Shown piece by piece: positions 7,997 to 17,650 of a DNA stretch of 64,000 bases. The stretch covers positions 62,001-126,000 of the forward strand of contig JAQTMZ010000007.1 of NCBI GenBank assembly GCA_028714075.1, read 5' to 3'. The first letter of the stretch is position 1; each line of letters begins with the position of its first letter. The position numbers and the translations under genes were made by a program. The notes beneath the pieces are model-generated. The model searched no databases. It saw only the letters and a program-made list of their open reading frames with translations, and was not told the DNA's origin. Source of the stretch: Gallionella sp. Lineage in GTDB: Bacteria > Pseudomonadota > Gammaproteobacteria > Burkholderiales > Gallionellaceae.

Positions 7997-10900
7997 TTGA
8001 ACGAGAAAATAAACGAGCAAGATCCGTTGCCAATAGCCGGGTGCAATGTGGCAGATGGTACGCTTGAAGAGGGCAGGCGCTTCTTCTCCACCCTGGCGCA
8101 GATCAGCCCGGTGGGGATATTCCGGACTGACGCGCAGGGTAATTGCGTGTATGTCAACGAATGCTGGTGCAAGATTACCGGCAGATTATCGGCTGATGCG
8201 CTTGGCCGGGGCTGGGCGCAAGCCGTACACCCGGATGACCGGGAACGGGTTGCGCAAGCCTGGTACACATCGGCACAGGCCCGGCAGAATTTTGTCATGG
8301 AATACCGCATCCTGCGGCAGAATGGAGCGACACGCTGGGTACTGGGTCAGGCGGCAGCCGAACGTGGTGCGGCGGGCGAAATGGCCGGCTATGTTGGCAC
8401 CATCACCGACATTACCCAGAGCAAGCAGGCCGAAGAAGAATTCCAGAAATTTTTTAATCTCATCCCCGATCTGGCATGCATCGCATCAGCCGATGGGCGT
8501 TTCCTGAGAATCAACCGCATGTGGCAGGAAACGCTCGGATTCTCGGAGCAAAAAATCCTGGCCACGCCCTTCCTCGATTTGATCCATCCCGACGACCGGG
8601 ATGCGACGATGAAGGAGGTGGAGCGGCAACTGGCCGGCGAAGCGACCATACAATTCACCAACCGCTACCGCTGCAAGGACGGCAGCTACAGATGGCTGGA
8701 ATGGAGGGCGACACCGGCTGTTGACAGGAAGCTGCTGTTCGCCTCTGCGCGAGACATCACCGAACGCAAGCGGTTGGAAGTGATAAAGCAGGAAGTGCTG
8801 GATCGCCTCCAGAAGATTTCTTCCCAAGTCCCCGGGATTGTCTACCAATTCCGCTTGCGCCCGGACGGCAGTACCTGCGTTCCCTACGCCAGCGAAGCGG
8901 CCCGCCAGATATACCGGCTCGACCCGGAGGAAATTCGCGAAGACGCAACCAAGGTATTTACCCCGGTTCACCCGGACGATCTGGAAAATTTCAAGGCATC
9001 CATTCAGGTATCGGCACAAGATTTGTTACCGTGGCAGCACGAATACCGGCTGAAGTTTGACGATGGCACGGTACGCTGGCTGTTCGGTAATGCCATTCCG
9101 CAGCGCGAAGCGGACGGATCCACGCTCTGGCACGGTTTTCTCACCGATATCACCGAGCACAAAAATAGCGAGGAGCGCCTCAAGCGAAGCGAGGAAAAGC
9201 TGCAAGCCTATCTGGATAACATTTCCGATACCATCTGGCTGATCGGTGCGGACTTGAATATGGCCTATGTCTCATCCAGTGTCACGCAGTTGCTGGGTGT
9301 TTTACCCGAGGAGTTGATCGGACGGCCAAGCGCTCTGGTTATCCACCCGGATGACATGGATGTCGTAACCAATGCGCAGCGTTATGTGGTGGAGCATCCC
9401 GGCGAACCCCATACGATCCAGTACCGGGTCAGCCACAAGGATGGCCGCTGGATTCATGTGGAGAGCAGCGGCGTAAACATGCTGGGCAACCCGGCGATCA
9501 ACGGTGTACTCGTTACCATGCGGGATATAACCGGGCACAAAAATATTGAGGATGAGCTGAAGCAAACCAAGGAAAGATATGACTTTGCCACAGCGATTGG
9601 TAAAGTCGGAACTTGGGATTGGAACCCGGCTACGGGTGATCTGATTTGGAGCAACGAGACGTTCCGGCTTCTGGGTCTCACGCCGGGTACAGTCACGCCT
9701 TCTTATGAGTTGTTTTTGGGCAAGGTGCATCCGGACGACAGGGAGTTTCTTGATAGTGCCGTTCAAGCGGCTCTGCACGACAAGAAGTCATATGCCATCG
9801 ATTGCAGGATCGTTTCCGGTAGTGGAGATGAGTTGACCTGTCATATAACCGGGGAGGTTGAATTCGATGCAAAAGATCACCCGATCCGCATGCTGGGAAC
9901 GATTCATGACATCACCGAGCGCAAGCAGAGCGAGCAGGCATTGACCGAGAGCGAGAGCCGCTTCCGCGAGATATTCAATACCGTCAGTGATGCGATTTTT
10001 ATCCATGATGCGGAAACGGGGCGCATCATCGATGTCAATCGCCGCATGTGCGAGATGTACGGTCTTACCCATGAACAAGCGCTCGCCTGCGGCGTCAACG
10101 ACCTGAGCGCCGGCACGCCGCCCTATTCGACCGCCGAGGCCCTCGAAAAAATCCACCTGGCGCACACCGATGGCCCGCAGACTTTCGACTGGCTGGCGCG
10201 CGCCCGTGATGGGCATCTCTTCTGGGTCGAGGTGAGCCTGAAATTCGCGCTCATCGGTAACCACCAGAGGATACTGGCCGTGGTGCGCGATATTTCAGAA
10301 CGCAAGCAGGCCGAAGAAGAGCTACGCATTGCCGCAACGGTATTCGAGTCTCAGGAAGGCATGATAGTCACCGATGCCCATAGCGTGATCCTGCGCGTCA
10401 ACCATGCCTTCACCGGGATCACCGGCTACACGGCAGAGGAAGCCGTCGGGCAGACCCCGCGCCTGCTCAGTTCGGGCCGCCACGATGCGGTGTTTTATGC
10501 CGCGATGTGGAAATGCATCCGGTATGCCGGAGTCTGGCAGGGTGAAATCTGGAACCGGCGCAAAAACGGCGAGGTATATCCGGAACATCTCACCATTACC
10601 GCCGTAAAGGGAAGTGCCGGCGAGGTCACCCACTATGTCGCCACGCTGCATGACATCACCGAACGCAAGATGGCGGAAGAGGAAATCAACAATCTGGCTT
10701 TTTACGACACCTTGACGCAACTGCCTAACCGCCGCATGTTAAACGACCGGATCGGGCAGGCGATAGCCGCCAGCAAGCGTAGCGGCCATTATGGCGCGCT
10801 GATGTTCCTCGATCTGGATAACTTCAAGCCGCTCAATGACACATACGGGCATGGTGTGGGTGATTTGCTGTTGATTGAGGTAGCGCATCGCCTCACCAAT

Positions 10901-11254
10901 TGCGTGCGCGAAGTGGATACCGTCGCCCGATTCGGCGGCGACGAGTTCGTGGTGATGCTCAATGAACTGGGCGAGGATAAAACCGAGTCCGCCACGCAAG
11001 CCGGCATCGTCGCGGAAAAAATCCGCATCGCTTTGGCAGAGCAGTATTTTCTGAATTACAGGCATGAAGGCGAAGCGGAAAGGACTGTCGAGCATCATTG
11101 CGCGGCAAGCATCGGTGTGGTGGTGTTCAATAGTGAAGCCGATGCGGAAGACCTCATCAAGTGGGCGGATATAGCGATGTACCAGGCGAAAGAGGGCGGG
11201 CGCAATTCGGTGCATTTCTTTGACCCGGAACCGGGCAGTTTGCCGCTTTTTTGA
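7997..11254 (+). CDS. Seven-PAS diguanylate cyclase
   Basis: Cytosolic sensor of about 1085 aa. Seven consecutive PAS/PAC units (about 28-148, 149-262, 263-390, 391-520, 521-645, 646-775 and 776-900), each ending in a DITERK-like linker, precede a GGDEF domain. The active site GGDEF is intact at 980-984 (ARFGGDEFVVML), and an RxxD inhibitory site (REVD, 971-974) lies five residues before it, predicting product inhibition. No EAL domain or transmembrane helix. The TTG at 7997 has AAGGA seven bases upstream; another TTG at 7973 is possible. The second PAS domain is strikingly similar, also in DNA, to the last PAS domain of the protein at 38494-39696. Confidence 0.92.
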   Translation: MNEKINEQDPLPIAGCNVADGTLEEGRRFFSTLAQISPVGIFRTDAQGNCVYVNECWCKITGRLSADALGRGWAQAVHPDDRERVAQAWYTSAQARQNFVMEYRILRQNGATRWVLGQAAAERGAAGEMAGYVGTITDITQSKQAEEEFQKFFNLIPDLACIASADGRFLRINRMWQETLGFSEQKILATPFLDLIHPDDRDATMKEVERQLAGEATIQFTNRYRCKDGSYRWLEWRATPAVDRKLLFASARDITERKRLEVIKQEVLDRLQKISSQVPGIVYQFRLRPDGSTCVPYASEAARQIYRLDPEEIREDATKVFTPVHPDDLENFKASIQVSAQDLLPWQHEYRLKFDDGTVRWLFGNAIPQREADGSTLWHGFLTDITEHKNSEERLKRSEEKLQAYLDNISDTIWLIGADLNMAYVSSSVTQLLGVLPEELIGRPSALVIHPDDMDVVTNAQRYVVEHPGEPHTIQYRVSHKDGRWIHVESSGVNMLGNPAINGVLVTMRDITGHKNIEDELKQTKERYDFATAIGKVGTWDWNPATGDLIWSNETFRLLGLTPGTVTPSYELFLGKVHPDDREFLDSAVQAALHDKKSYAIDCRIVSGSGDELTCHITGEVEFDAKDHPIRMLGTIHDITERKQSEQALTESESRFREIFNTVSDAIFIHDAETGRIIDVNRRMCEMYGLTHEQALACGVNDLSAGTPPYSTAEALEKIHLAHTDGPQTFDWLARARDGHLFWVEVSLKFALIGNHQRILAVVRDISERKQAEEELRIAATVFESQEGMIVTDAHSVILRVNHAFTGITGYTAEEAVGQTPRLLSSGRHDAVFYAAMWKCIRYAGVWQGEIWNRRKNGEVYPEHLTITAVKGSAGEVTHYVATLHDITERKMAEEEINNLAFYDTLTQLPNRRMLNDRIGQAIAASKRSGHYGALMFLDLDNFKPLNDTYGHGVGDLLLIEVAHRLTNCVREVDTVARFGGDEFVVMLNELGEDKTESATQAGIVAEKIRIALAEQYFLNYRHEGEAERTVEHHCAASIGVVVFNSEADAEDLIKWADIAMYQAKEGGRNSVHFFDPEPGSLPLF

Positions 11255-11400
11255 ACCCGGGCCGAATAACCAGTTCTTTGGGGCAGGGTGAATTACCGAT
11301 GACAAATGCCATGCAGCCCTGTTAAAGTAATACCAGTAAAGTACTTTTTGGATATTTAAGGTTTTGTCAGGCAGCAACTTTCTATATACAGGTGAACACG

Positions 11401-13878
11401 ATGAGCACCCCGAAAAAAGTTACTTACAAACCCTTTCGCAGTTCCGACCAGCATTCAATAGAACAATCATTGACCAATCACCTGATGTACACGGTGGGCA
11501 AGTCTGTCAAAGCAGCCACCGGGCGCGATTGGTTCGATACCTCCGCGCATACCGTACGCGATCACCTGATCGAACGCTGGACGCATACGGTAGACAATAA
11601 TTTAGAGCAAGACCCCAAACGGATTTATTATCTTTCGATGGAATTCCTGATCGGCCGCACGCTGTCGAATGCCGCGCTCAATCTGGGGATAGAGCCATCG
11701 CTGCACGCCGGGTTGCTCGCGCTGGGCCAGGAAATGGAGCATATCGAAGAAATGGAAACCGATGCCGCGCTCGGCAACGGCGGTTTGGGGCGTCTCGCCG
11801 CCTGCTTTCTCGATTCCATGGCGACCATGGATCTGCCGGGCATGGGCTACGGCATCCGTTACGAATACGGCATGTTCACCCAACGCATCGAGGACGGCCA
11901 GCAGGTGGAGCACCCCGATAACTGGCTGCGTTATGGCAACCCGTGGGAGTTTCAGCGCCCCGAGCGCCTGTACCCGGTCAAATTCTACGGCCATATAGTC
12001 AAGTTCCCGGATGCGCACGGCAATGTCGAACACCGCTGGGTGGACAGCGAAACGGTGATGGCGATGGCCTACGATATGCCGGTCCCCGGCTATAACACGG
12101 AGACGGTCAATAACCTGCGTTTATGGGCGGCCAAGTCCACGCGCGAATTCAATCTGGGCTCTTTCAACGCGGGCGACTATATCGGCGCGGTGGTGGAAAA
12201 AGATATTACCGAAAACCTGTCCAAGGTGCTCTACCCGGACGACAGCTCGCTGATGGGCCGCGAACTGCGCCTCAAGCAGGAATATTTCTTTGTTTCCGCG
12301 TCTATCCAGGACATCCTGGTGCGTTTTTCGTCCAGGCACAGCGACTGGAATCAACTGCCGGATAAGATCGCCATTCAACTCAACGATACTCACCCGGCCA
12401 TCGCCGTGGCGGAGATGATGTATCAGTTGCTCGATAAGCATCATCTCAATTGGGATAATGCCTGGCGGCTGGTGACGGGCATATTTGCCTATACCAACCA
12501 TACCCTGATGCAGGAGGCATTGGAGGCCTGGCCGGTGGCGATGTTTGAACGGGTATTGCCGAGGCATCTGGAAATCATCTACGAGATCAATTGCCGTTTT
12601 CTGGCGCAGGTGAATCATTGTTTTCCCGGCGATACCGAATTGCTGAAGCGCGTTTCCATTATCGACGAGGAGCATGGCCGCCGCGTGCGCATGGCGCATC
12701 TGGCGGTGATCGGCAGCCATACCGTGAACGGCGTTGCCGCAATCCACAGCGAACTGGTGAAATCTGTACTGTTTCACGATTTTCAGCGCATTTTCCCCGG
12801 CAAGTTCATCAACGTCACCAACGGCATTACGCCGCGCCGCTGGTTGAACCAGTGCAACCCGCGCTTATCCGAATTGATTGCTTCGCGCATCGGCACAGAT
12901 TTTGTGCACGATCTCGCACAGCTCAAGAAACTGACCGAACATGCCGAGGATGCCGAATTCCGCAAGCAGTTCCGCGCCGTCAAACAGGCCAACAAGCTGT
13001 ATCTCGCCGAACATATCGAGCAGGTGACCGGCATCCGCGTCGACACGAACTCGCTGTTCGACGTGCAGGCCAAGCGCATCCACGAATACAAACGCCAGTT
13101 GCTCAACGTGCTGCATGTCATCACCCTGTACAACCGCATCCGCTCCGGGCAGACCAAAGGCATCACGCCGCGCACCGTGATTTTCGGCGGCAAGGCCGCA
13201 CCGGGTTACCGGACGGCCAAGCTGATCGTCCGCCTCATCAACGACATGGCCGATATCATCAATAACGACCCGGCCGTGGGCAACTTGCTCAAGGTGGTGT
13301 TCTACCCCAACTACGATGTTTCGACGGCGGAAAAAATCTTCCCGGCTGCCGAACTTTCCGAGCAGATTTCCACTGCGGGCACCGAGGCTTCCGGTACCGG
13401 CAATATGAAAATGGCGCTTAACGGCGCGCTTACCATGGGCACGCTGGACGGTGCCAACATCGAGATATGCGAGGAAGTCGGCGAGGAAAATATTTTCATT
13501 TTCGGTTTGACCACACCGCAAGTTGCCGAGCTGCGCGCACGCGGCTATAACCCGTGGGACTACTACAACGGCAACGCGGAACTGCGCCAGGCGCTGGATA
13601 TGATCGGGAATGGCTTCTTCTCGGTGGAGGACCTGGACCGTTACCGCTCCCTGTTCGACAACCTGACGCGGAACGGCGATTACTACCTGCTGCTGGCCGA
13701 CTATGCCAGCTATATCGCCGCCCAGGACCGGGTGAGCGCGCTGTATCAGGATCAGGAAGAGTGGACGCGCCGCGCTATTCTCAATGTCGCCAACATGGGC
13801 AAGTTTTCCAGCGACCGCACTATTCAGGAATATGCCGACAAGGTGTGGAAAGTGCAGCCTGTGTCGCCCAGGTGTTAA
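11401..13878 (+). CDS. glgP: Glycogen/maltodextrin phosphorylase
   Basis: GT35 phosphorylase of 825 aa releasing glucose-1-phosphate from alpha-1,4-glucans. The PLP-lysine region EASGTGNMKMALNGALTMG is intact, as are ALGNGGLGRLAACF and NDTHPA. Full family length. The ATG at 11401 is preferred, with AGGTGA five bases upstream; a GTG at 11392 is also in frame. No other glycogen genes lie in the window. The small gene at 13894 follows after 15 bases and is probably cotranscribed. Confidence 0.95.
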   Translation: MSTPKKVTYKPFRSSDQHSIEQSLTNHLMYTVGKSVKAATGRDWFDTSAHTVRDHLIERWTHTVDNNLEQDPKRIYYLSMEFLIGRTLSNAALNLGIEPSLHAGLLALGQEMEHIEEMETDAALGNGGLGRLAACFLDSMATMDLPGMGYGIRYEYGMFTQRIEDGQQVEHPDNWLRYGNPWEFQRPERLYPVKFYGHIVKFPDAHGNVEHRWVDSETVMAMAYDMPVPGYNTETVNNLRLWAAKSTREFNLGSFNAGDYIGAVVEKDITENLSKVLYPDDSSLMGRELRLKQEYFFVSASIQDILVRFSSRHSDWNQLPDKIAIQLNDTHPAIAVAEMMYQLLDKHHLNWDNAWRLVTGIFAYTNHTLMQEALEAWPVAMFERVLPRHLEIIYEINCRFLAQVNHCFPGDTELLKRVSIIDEEHGRRVRMAHLAVIGSHTVNGVAAIHSELVKSVLFHDFQRIFPGKFINVTNGITPRRWLNQCNPRLSELIASRIGTDFVHDLAQLKKLTEHAEDAEFRKQFRAVKQANKLYLAEHIEQVTGIRVDTNSLFDVQAKRIHEYKRQLLNVLHVITLYNRIRSGQTKGITPRTVIFGGKAAPGYRTAKLIVRLINDMADIINNDPAVGNLLKVVFYPNYDVSTAEKIFPAAELSEQISTAGTEASGTGNMKMALNGALTMGTLDGANIEICEEVGEENIFIFGLTTPQVAELRARGYNPWDYYNGNAELRQALDMIGNGFFSVEDLDRYRSLFDNLTRNGDYYLLLADYASYIAAQDRVSALYQDQEEWTRRAILNVANMGKFSSDRTIQEYADKVWKVQPVSPRC

Positions 13879-13893
13879 TTGCAGGAGTAGCTT

Positions 13894-14157
13894 ATGAATT
13901 CATCAGGCATACCCGGTCAGCAAGGCAGTGCAGGTGGCGAAGACAAGCGCATCCACGCGCATTTGCGCGTGGTTTTCGAAACCGCCTGCCAGATAACGGC
14001 GCCATTTTTCGATCCCGCACAGGGATGGGGCGGCAAACCCCTGACGCTTTATGCCCGCCAGGCTTTGCATGAGAAATATCCCGACCTGACGCAGCAAGAT
14101 GTCGCGCTCCTGTTTTCCGCAGTACAGCGTTTTCACAGGGACAGCGCCAATAAGTAG
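13894..14157 (+). CDS. Small hypothetical protein after glgP
   Basis: Protein of 87 aa that I do not recognise. An AGGAG sits seven bases before the ATG, so translation is credible. The first 17 residues are Gly/Ser-rich; the rest looks like a short helical cytosolic domain (HAHLRVVFETACQITAPFFD, then QDVALLFSAVQRFHRDS). No signal peptide, membrane helix or cysteine pair. It is 15 bases after glgP. The longest frame of the next gene begins inside its last 20 codons. Confidence 0.65.
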   Translation: MNSSGIPGQQGSAGGEDKRIHAHLRVVFETACQITAPFFDPAQGWGGKPLTLYARQALHEKYPDLTQQDVALLFSAVQRFHRDSANK

Positions 14158-16114
14158 CCTGGAGCGTTTCATAAATCATTCCCGCAAATACTGCGTACGG
14201 CTGGTGCGGCGCACCTTGCTGGTATTGCTGTTGCCTTTCACCGCGAACGCCACAGAACTTTCCCTGAGCATTGCCGACGTTGTCGCGCCGGATTTTTCCG
14301 CGCGCGGCATCACGCTGTTGTTGCCGGCGAGCGGTTCGGCGGATTTGCGCATCACCGAGTTGCATGTGCAGCGACGTAGCTTGCTCGACGTGCGCATCCA
14401 TTGCGCGGCCTTCGCGCTTTCCACTGCAAGTGTGAGCTGCCATGGTGGCAGTCTTGCGCAGCTGCCGGGCATGCTTGTGCAGTTCGATTACCGCTTCGAT
14501 ACGGCCAGCTGGCAGGTCTCGGCGCAGTTGCGCAATGTGCCGGGCAAACAGCTCGCGTCTCTTTTGCCGCCGGATATGCCGCCGGCCAATCTGCCACTGC
14601 CCGGCCAGGGCGCGTTGACTGGCACGCTACGGGTAAGCGGCAACGCGTCCGCTGTGGATGCATTCGATGCCGACATGCAGTTGACCGATATCGGATTCAG
14701 CGATGCCAGCGGTTTGCATGCGGCGGAAAAACTGCACGGCACAGTCAAGCTCGCAGCCACGCGCAAGGCCGCATTGTGGGCTTGGCAAGGCCATATCGCG
14801 TGGCAGTCCGGCGAAATTTTCTGGCAACCGTTGTACCTGCGCGGCGGGCATAGAATCAGCGCATCCGGCAGCCTGGATGGCGCATCCCTGAAAGTTGAAC
14901 AGGCCGTAGTCGATCTGCCGGAAACCGGGCGCGTGCAATTCAGCGCACTCTGGGACATGAAGCAAGGCGCGTTAGCGGAATGTGCGGCGCACGGCAGCGA
15001 CCTCGCGCTGGAAAAATTATTCACCGATTACGCCAAGCCGTTTCTGGACAAGGGTGCGCTGGCCGAATCGCACGTGTACGGCCATGCCGATGCGGATTGG
15101 CAATATCGTAACGGCGCGACCCAATCGTTGCGCCTGGTGTTGCGCGATGCGGGCATCGCCGATGAGGGACAGCGCTTTGCGTTGCTGGGCGTGAACAGCG
15201 AGATTGACTGGCAGGCGGATGCGCCGCGTAGCGCCAGCATCGCTTTTGCCGGTGGCGCGCTGCTCGGTGTGCCGTTGGGCGCAGGGCAGTGGGCGGTGCA
15301 AATGCGCAGCATGGATTTCAGCGTGGCGCAGGCCGCTTTGCCGATTCTGGACGGCAAGCTCGAATTGCGCGACTTCAGGCTGCATCGCGAAGGTGCGGCA
15401 TGGCAATGGCAATTCGGCGCATCGCTCAGCCGGGTTTCGATGGAGCAATTCAGCCAGGCGGCGGGCTGGCCGAAGATGCTCGGCTCGTTGGCGTGGCGCA
15501 TCCCCAAGGTCAGTTACGACGGCAATGAAATCAACATCGATGGCGCATTGTTATTCAACGTGTTCGACGGCACGGTGGTGGCAACCCAGCTTAAACTGGT
15601 CAATCCGTTCGGGCGTGCGCCGCGCCTGTCCGGCAACCTGAATATGCGCGAGCTCGATCTCGATTTGCTGACACACACTTTTTCGTTCGGCAATATGCAG
15701 GGGCGCATCGACGCGGACGTGAACAACCTGGAATTGCAGGATTGGCAGCCGGCGCGTTTCGACGCGCGCATATTCAGCAGCGCCGGGAACTATCCAAGAA
15801 AGATCAGCCAGAAAGCGGTGCAGAACATTTCCGCACTGGGCGGTGCGGGCGCGGTGGCAGCGATCCAGCGCAGCTACCTGCGTTTCTTCGAGAACTTCGG
15901 CTACGAGCGCATCGGCTGGAGCTGTGTGTTGCGCAGCAGCGTGTGCACGATGGGCGGCGTGGATGGCGGCGACAGCGGCGCGTACACCATTATCAAAGGC
16001 GGCGGCATTCCGGCAATCACCGTGATGGGCTACAATCGCAACGTTTCGTGGAACGAACTGATTACGCGCCTGAAGCGCGTGACGCAGGGTAATATGCAGG
16101 CCATTGTTAAATAA
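14099..16114 (+). CDS. ydbH: YdbH-family AsmA-like intermembrane transport protein
   Basis: AsmA-like envelope protein: an N-terminal hydrophobic anchor (LVRRTLLVLLLPFTANA, about residues 34-50), then a long beta-rich repeat region, ending in the conserved YdbH C-terminus (LRSSVCTMGGVD, IKGGGIPAITVMGYNR, ISWNELITRL-like). In E. coli YdbH spans the periplasm and works with the lipoprotein YnbE and with YdbL in phospholipid transport to the outer membrane; the same three genes occur here in order. The 5' end is unresolved: the ATG at 14099 lies inside the preceding gene with a poor ribosome site, while a GTG at 14204 would give a clean signal-anchor start. Confidence 0.82.
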   Translation: MSRSCFPQYSVFTGTAPISSLERFINHSRKYCVRLVRRTLLVLLLPFTANATELSLSIADVVAPDFSARGITLLLPASGSADLRITELHVQRRSLLDVRIHCAAFALSTASVSCHGGSLAQLPGMLVQFDYRFDTASWQVSAQLRNVPGKQLASLLPPDMPPANLPLPGQGALTGTLRVSGNASAVDAFDADMQLTDIGFSDASGLHAAEKLHGTVKLAATRKAALWAWQGHIAWQSGEIFWQPLYLRGGHRISASGSLDGASLKVEQAVVDLPETGRVQFSALWDMKQGALAECAAHGSDLALEKLFTDYAKPFLDKGALAESHVYGHADADWQYRNGATQSLRLVLRDAGIADEGQRFALLGVNSEIDWQADAPRSASIAFAGGALLGVPLGAGQWAVQMRSMDFSVAQAALPILDGKLELRDFRLHREGAAWQWQFGASLSRVSMEQFSQAAGWPKMLGSLAWRIPKVSYDGNEINIDGALLFNVFDGTVVATQLKLVNPFGRAPRLSGNLNMRELDLDLLTHTFSFGNMQGRIDADVNNLELQDWQPARFDARIFSSAGNYPRKISQKAVQNISALGGAGAVAAIQRSYLRFFENFGYERIGWSCVLRSSVCTMGGVDGGDSGAYTIIKGGGIPAITVMGYNRNVSWNELITRLKRVTQGNMQAIVK

Positions 16115-16124
16115 AGGGGCAACT

Positions 16125-16310
16125 ATGAAAAAAATCCGGATTGTCATGCTGCTTGCGGCATTCGCCTTGAGCGCCTGCGTCACCATCAACATCTACTTCC
16201 CTGCCGCGGCTGCCGAAAAGGCGGCGGACAAGATCATCGAGGAAGTGTGGCAAACCCAGAAAGCGGATAAGCCCTCTGCAAACCAACCCGCCGCAAAGGA
16301 GACGAAATGA
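16125..16310 (+). CDS. ynbE: YnbE-family outer-membrane lipoprotein
   Basis: Lipoprotein of 61 aa. The signal peptide ends in a lipobox with Cys (ALSAC), followed by VTINIYFPAAAAEKAADKIIEEVW, which is diagnostic of the YnbE family. E. coli YnbE is reported to stack onto the C-terminus of YdbH to form a bridge reaching the outer membrane. The ATG at 16125 follows AAAGGGG; it sits 10 bases after the ydbH stop and its own stop overlaps the next ATG (ATGA), showing a tight operon. Confidence 0.9.
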   Translation: MKKIRIVMLLAAFALSACVTINIYFPAAAAEKAADKIIEEVWQTQKADKPSANQPAAKETK

Positions 16311-16723
16311 GAGCCCTGATTAAATTCTTTATCGCATTGTTTGCGTTGACTGCCGCACTGAACGCATTCGCCGCCGCCGATCTTGAAGTCAATACCCCCG
16401 GCATAAATGCCATCAAGCAGAGCATGCAGGCGCGCCATGCGCAGCTTGCCGCCCACTACTCCAGCGGCGCGGTGGGGTTGACGGCGGACGGTATGATTGC
16501 ACTGCGCGATGCCGGTGCCGTGCCGCTGGCGCAACGCCAGGCGGTAAATGCGCTGGTGGCTGCCGAGAACAATGACCGCAATGCGCTGTATGCCGAAATC
16601 GCCAACGCCAACGGTCACCCGGAATGGCAAGGGGAAATCCGCAGCACTTTCGCGCAACGCTGGATACAGCGCGCCCAGTCGGGCTGGTGGGTGCAGAGCG
16701 GCGGCGCATGGAAGCAGAAGTAG
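16307..16723 (+). CDS. ydbL: YdbL-family periplasmic protein (DUF1318)
   Basis: Secreted protein of 138 aa with a Sec signal (cleavage after AFA, about residue 22). The mature part matches YdbL/DUF1318: residues containing TPGINAIKQSMQARHAQL, GLTADGMIALRDAGAVPLAQRQ and a C-terminal WIQRAQSGWWVQ. In E. coli YdbL modulates the YdbH-YnbE bridge. It starts inside the ynbE stop codon. A palindromic repeat follows it. Confidence 0.9.
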   Translation: MRALIKFFIALFALTAALNAFAAADLEVNTPGINAIKQSMQARHAQLAAHYSSGAVGLTADGMIALRDAGAVPLAQRQAVNALVAAENNDRNALYAEIANANGHPEWQGEIRSTFAQRWIQRAQSGWWVQSGGAWKQK

Positions 16724-16739
16724 GCATTTTTAAGTAACC

Positions 16740-16786
16740 GTAGGGTGGGCTCCGCCCACCATGTCGGGCAAAGCCCGATCTACATT
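16740..16786. repeat. REP-like double hairpin
   Basis: GTAGGGTGGGCTCCGCCCACC is followed by TCGGGCAAAGCCCGA and TCTACA, forming two adjacent hairpins within outer GTAG/CTAC-like ends. It lies between ydbL and the exonuclease gene and could double as a terminator. Confidence 0.6.
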
Positions 16787-16821
16787 TAGTTCCGGCTTGC
16801 CCGGTTCAGATTGGTCGATAA

Positions 16822-17604
16822 TTGAACCCCACCCTCGTCTTCGACATCGAAACCATCCCCGACATCGCCGGGTTGCGCGTGCTGCATGAGCTCGATGCGT
16901 GCGTCGGCGACGCCGAAGTGGCGGAGATGGCTTTCCAGTTGCGCCGCCAGAAAACCGGCAGCGATTTCCTGCCGCACCACCTGCAGCGCGTGGCGGCGAT
17001 TTCCTGCGCATTGCGCGAGGGTGATAGCTTCAAGGTCTGGTCGCTGGGCGGCCTGGAGGAGGATGAAGGCTCCATCATCCAGCGTTTTTTCGACGGCATC
17101 GACAAATACACGCCGCAACTGGTGTCGTGGAACGGCGGCGGTTTCGACCTGCCGGTGCTGCACTATCGCGGTTTGATCCACGGCGTGCAATGTCCGCGCT
17201 ACTGGGACATGGGTGAGGACGACAAGGAGTTCAAGTGGAACAACTACATCAGCCGCTATCACTCGCGCCACATCGACCTGATGGATTTGCTTGCGATGTA
17301 CACCGGACGCGCCAACGCGCCGCTGGACGAGCTCGCCAAGCTGATCGGCTTTCCCGGCAAGCTGGGTATGGACGGCAGCAAGGTGTGGGATGCGTACCAG
17401 CAGGGCAGGCTCGAAGAGATACGTAACTATTGCGAGACCGATGTGGCGAACACCTGGCTGGTGTTTGCGCGCTTCCAGATGATGCGCGGCGTGTTGACCC
17501 GCGCCCGCTTTCAGCAGGAATGCGAACTGGTGCGCAGCGAACTGGGCAAACTGGATCAGCCGCACTGGCGCGAGTTTCTGGCCGCATGGCCTCAATCTAA
17601 ATAA
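16822..17604 (+). CDS. 3'-5' exonuclease, DEDDy type (PolB exo-like)
   Basis: Predicted 260-aa 3'-5' exonuclease of the DNA polymerase B exonuclease-like family (PF10108 type). ExoI motif is VFDIETIPD (D8, E10), ExoII is SWNGGGFDLPVL, and ExoIII is NYCETDVANTW, where Y-x3-D is the DEDDy pattern. No polymerase domain is attached. The start is a TTG at 16822; no ATG or GTG gives a better fit, and the ribosome site is weak. Substrate and pathway are not known from the sequence. Confidence 0.85.
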   Translation: MNPTLVFDIETIPDIAGLRVLHELDACVGDAEVAEMAFQLRRQKTGSDFLPHHLQRVAAISCALREGDSFKVWSLGGLEEDEGSIIQRFFDGIDKYTPQLVSWNGGGFDLPVLHYRGLIHGVQCPRYWDMGEDDKEFKWNNYISRYHSRHIDLMDLLAMYTGRANAPLDELAKLIGFPGKLGMDGSKVWDAYQQGRLEEIRNYCETDVANTWLVFARFQMMRGVLTRARFQQECELVRSELGKLDQPHWREFLAAWPQSK

Positions 17605-17609
17605 TTTTT

Positions 17610-17642
17610 ACCCTACCGTTCGCCCTGAGCTTGTCGAAGGGT
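17610..17642. repeat. Dispersed repeat with CCCTGAGCTTGTCGAAGGG core
   Basis: ACCCT (17610-17614) pairs with AGGGT (17638-17642) around CCGTTCGCCCTGAGCTTGTCG. The core is the familiar dispersed intergenic repeat seen in many proteobacterial genomes. It sits just upstream of rlmD. Confidence 0.6.
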
Positions 17643-17650
17643 GCAGTTAA

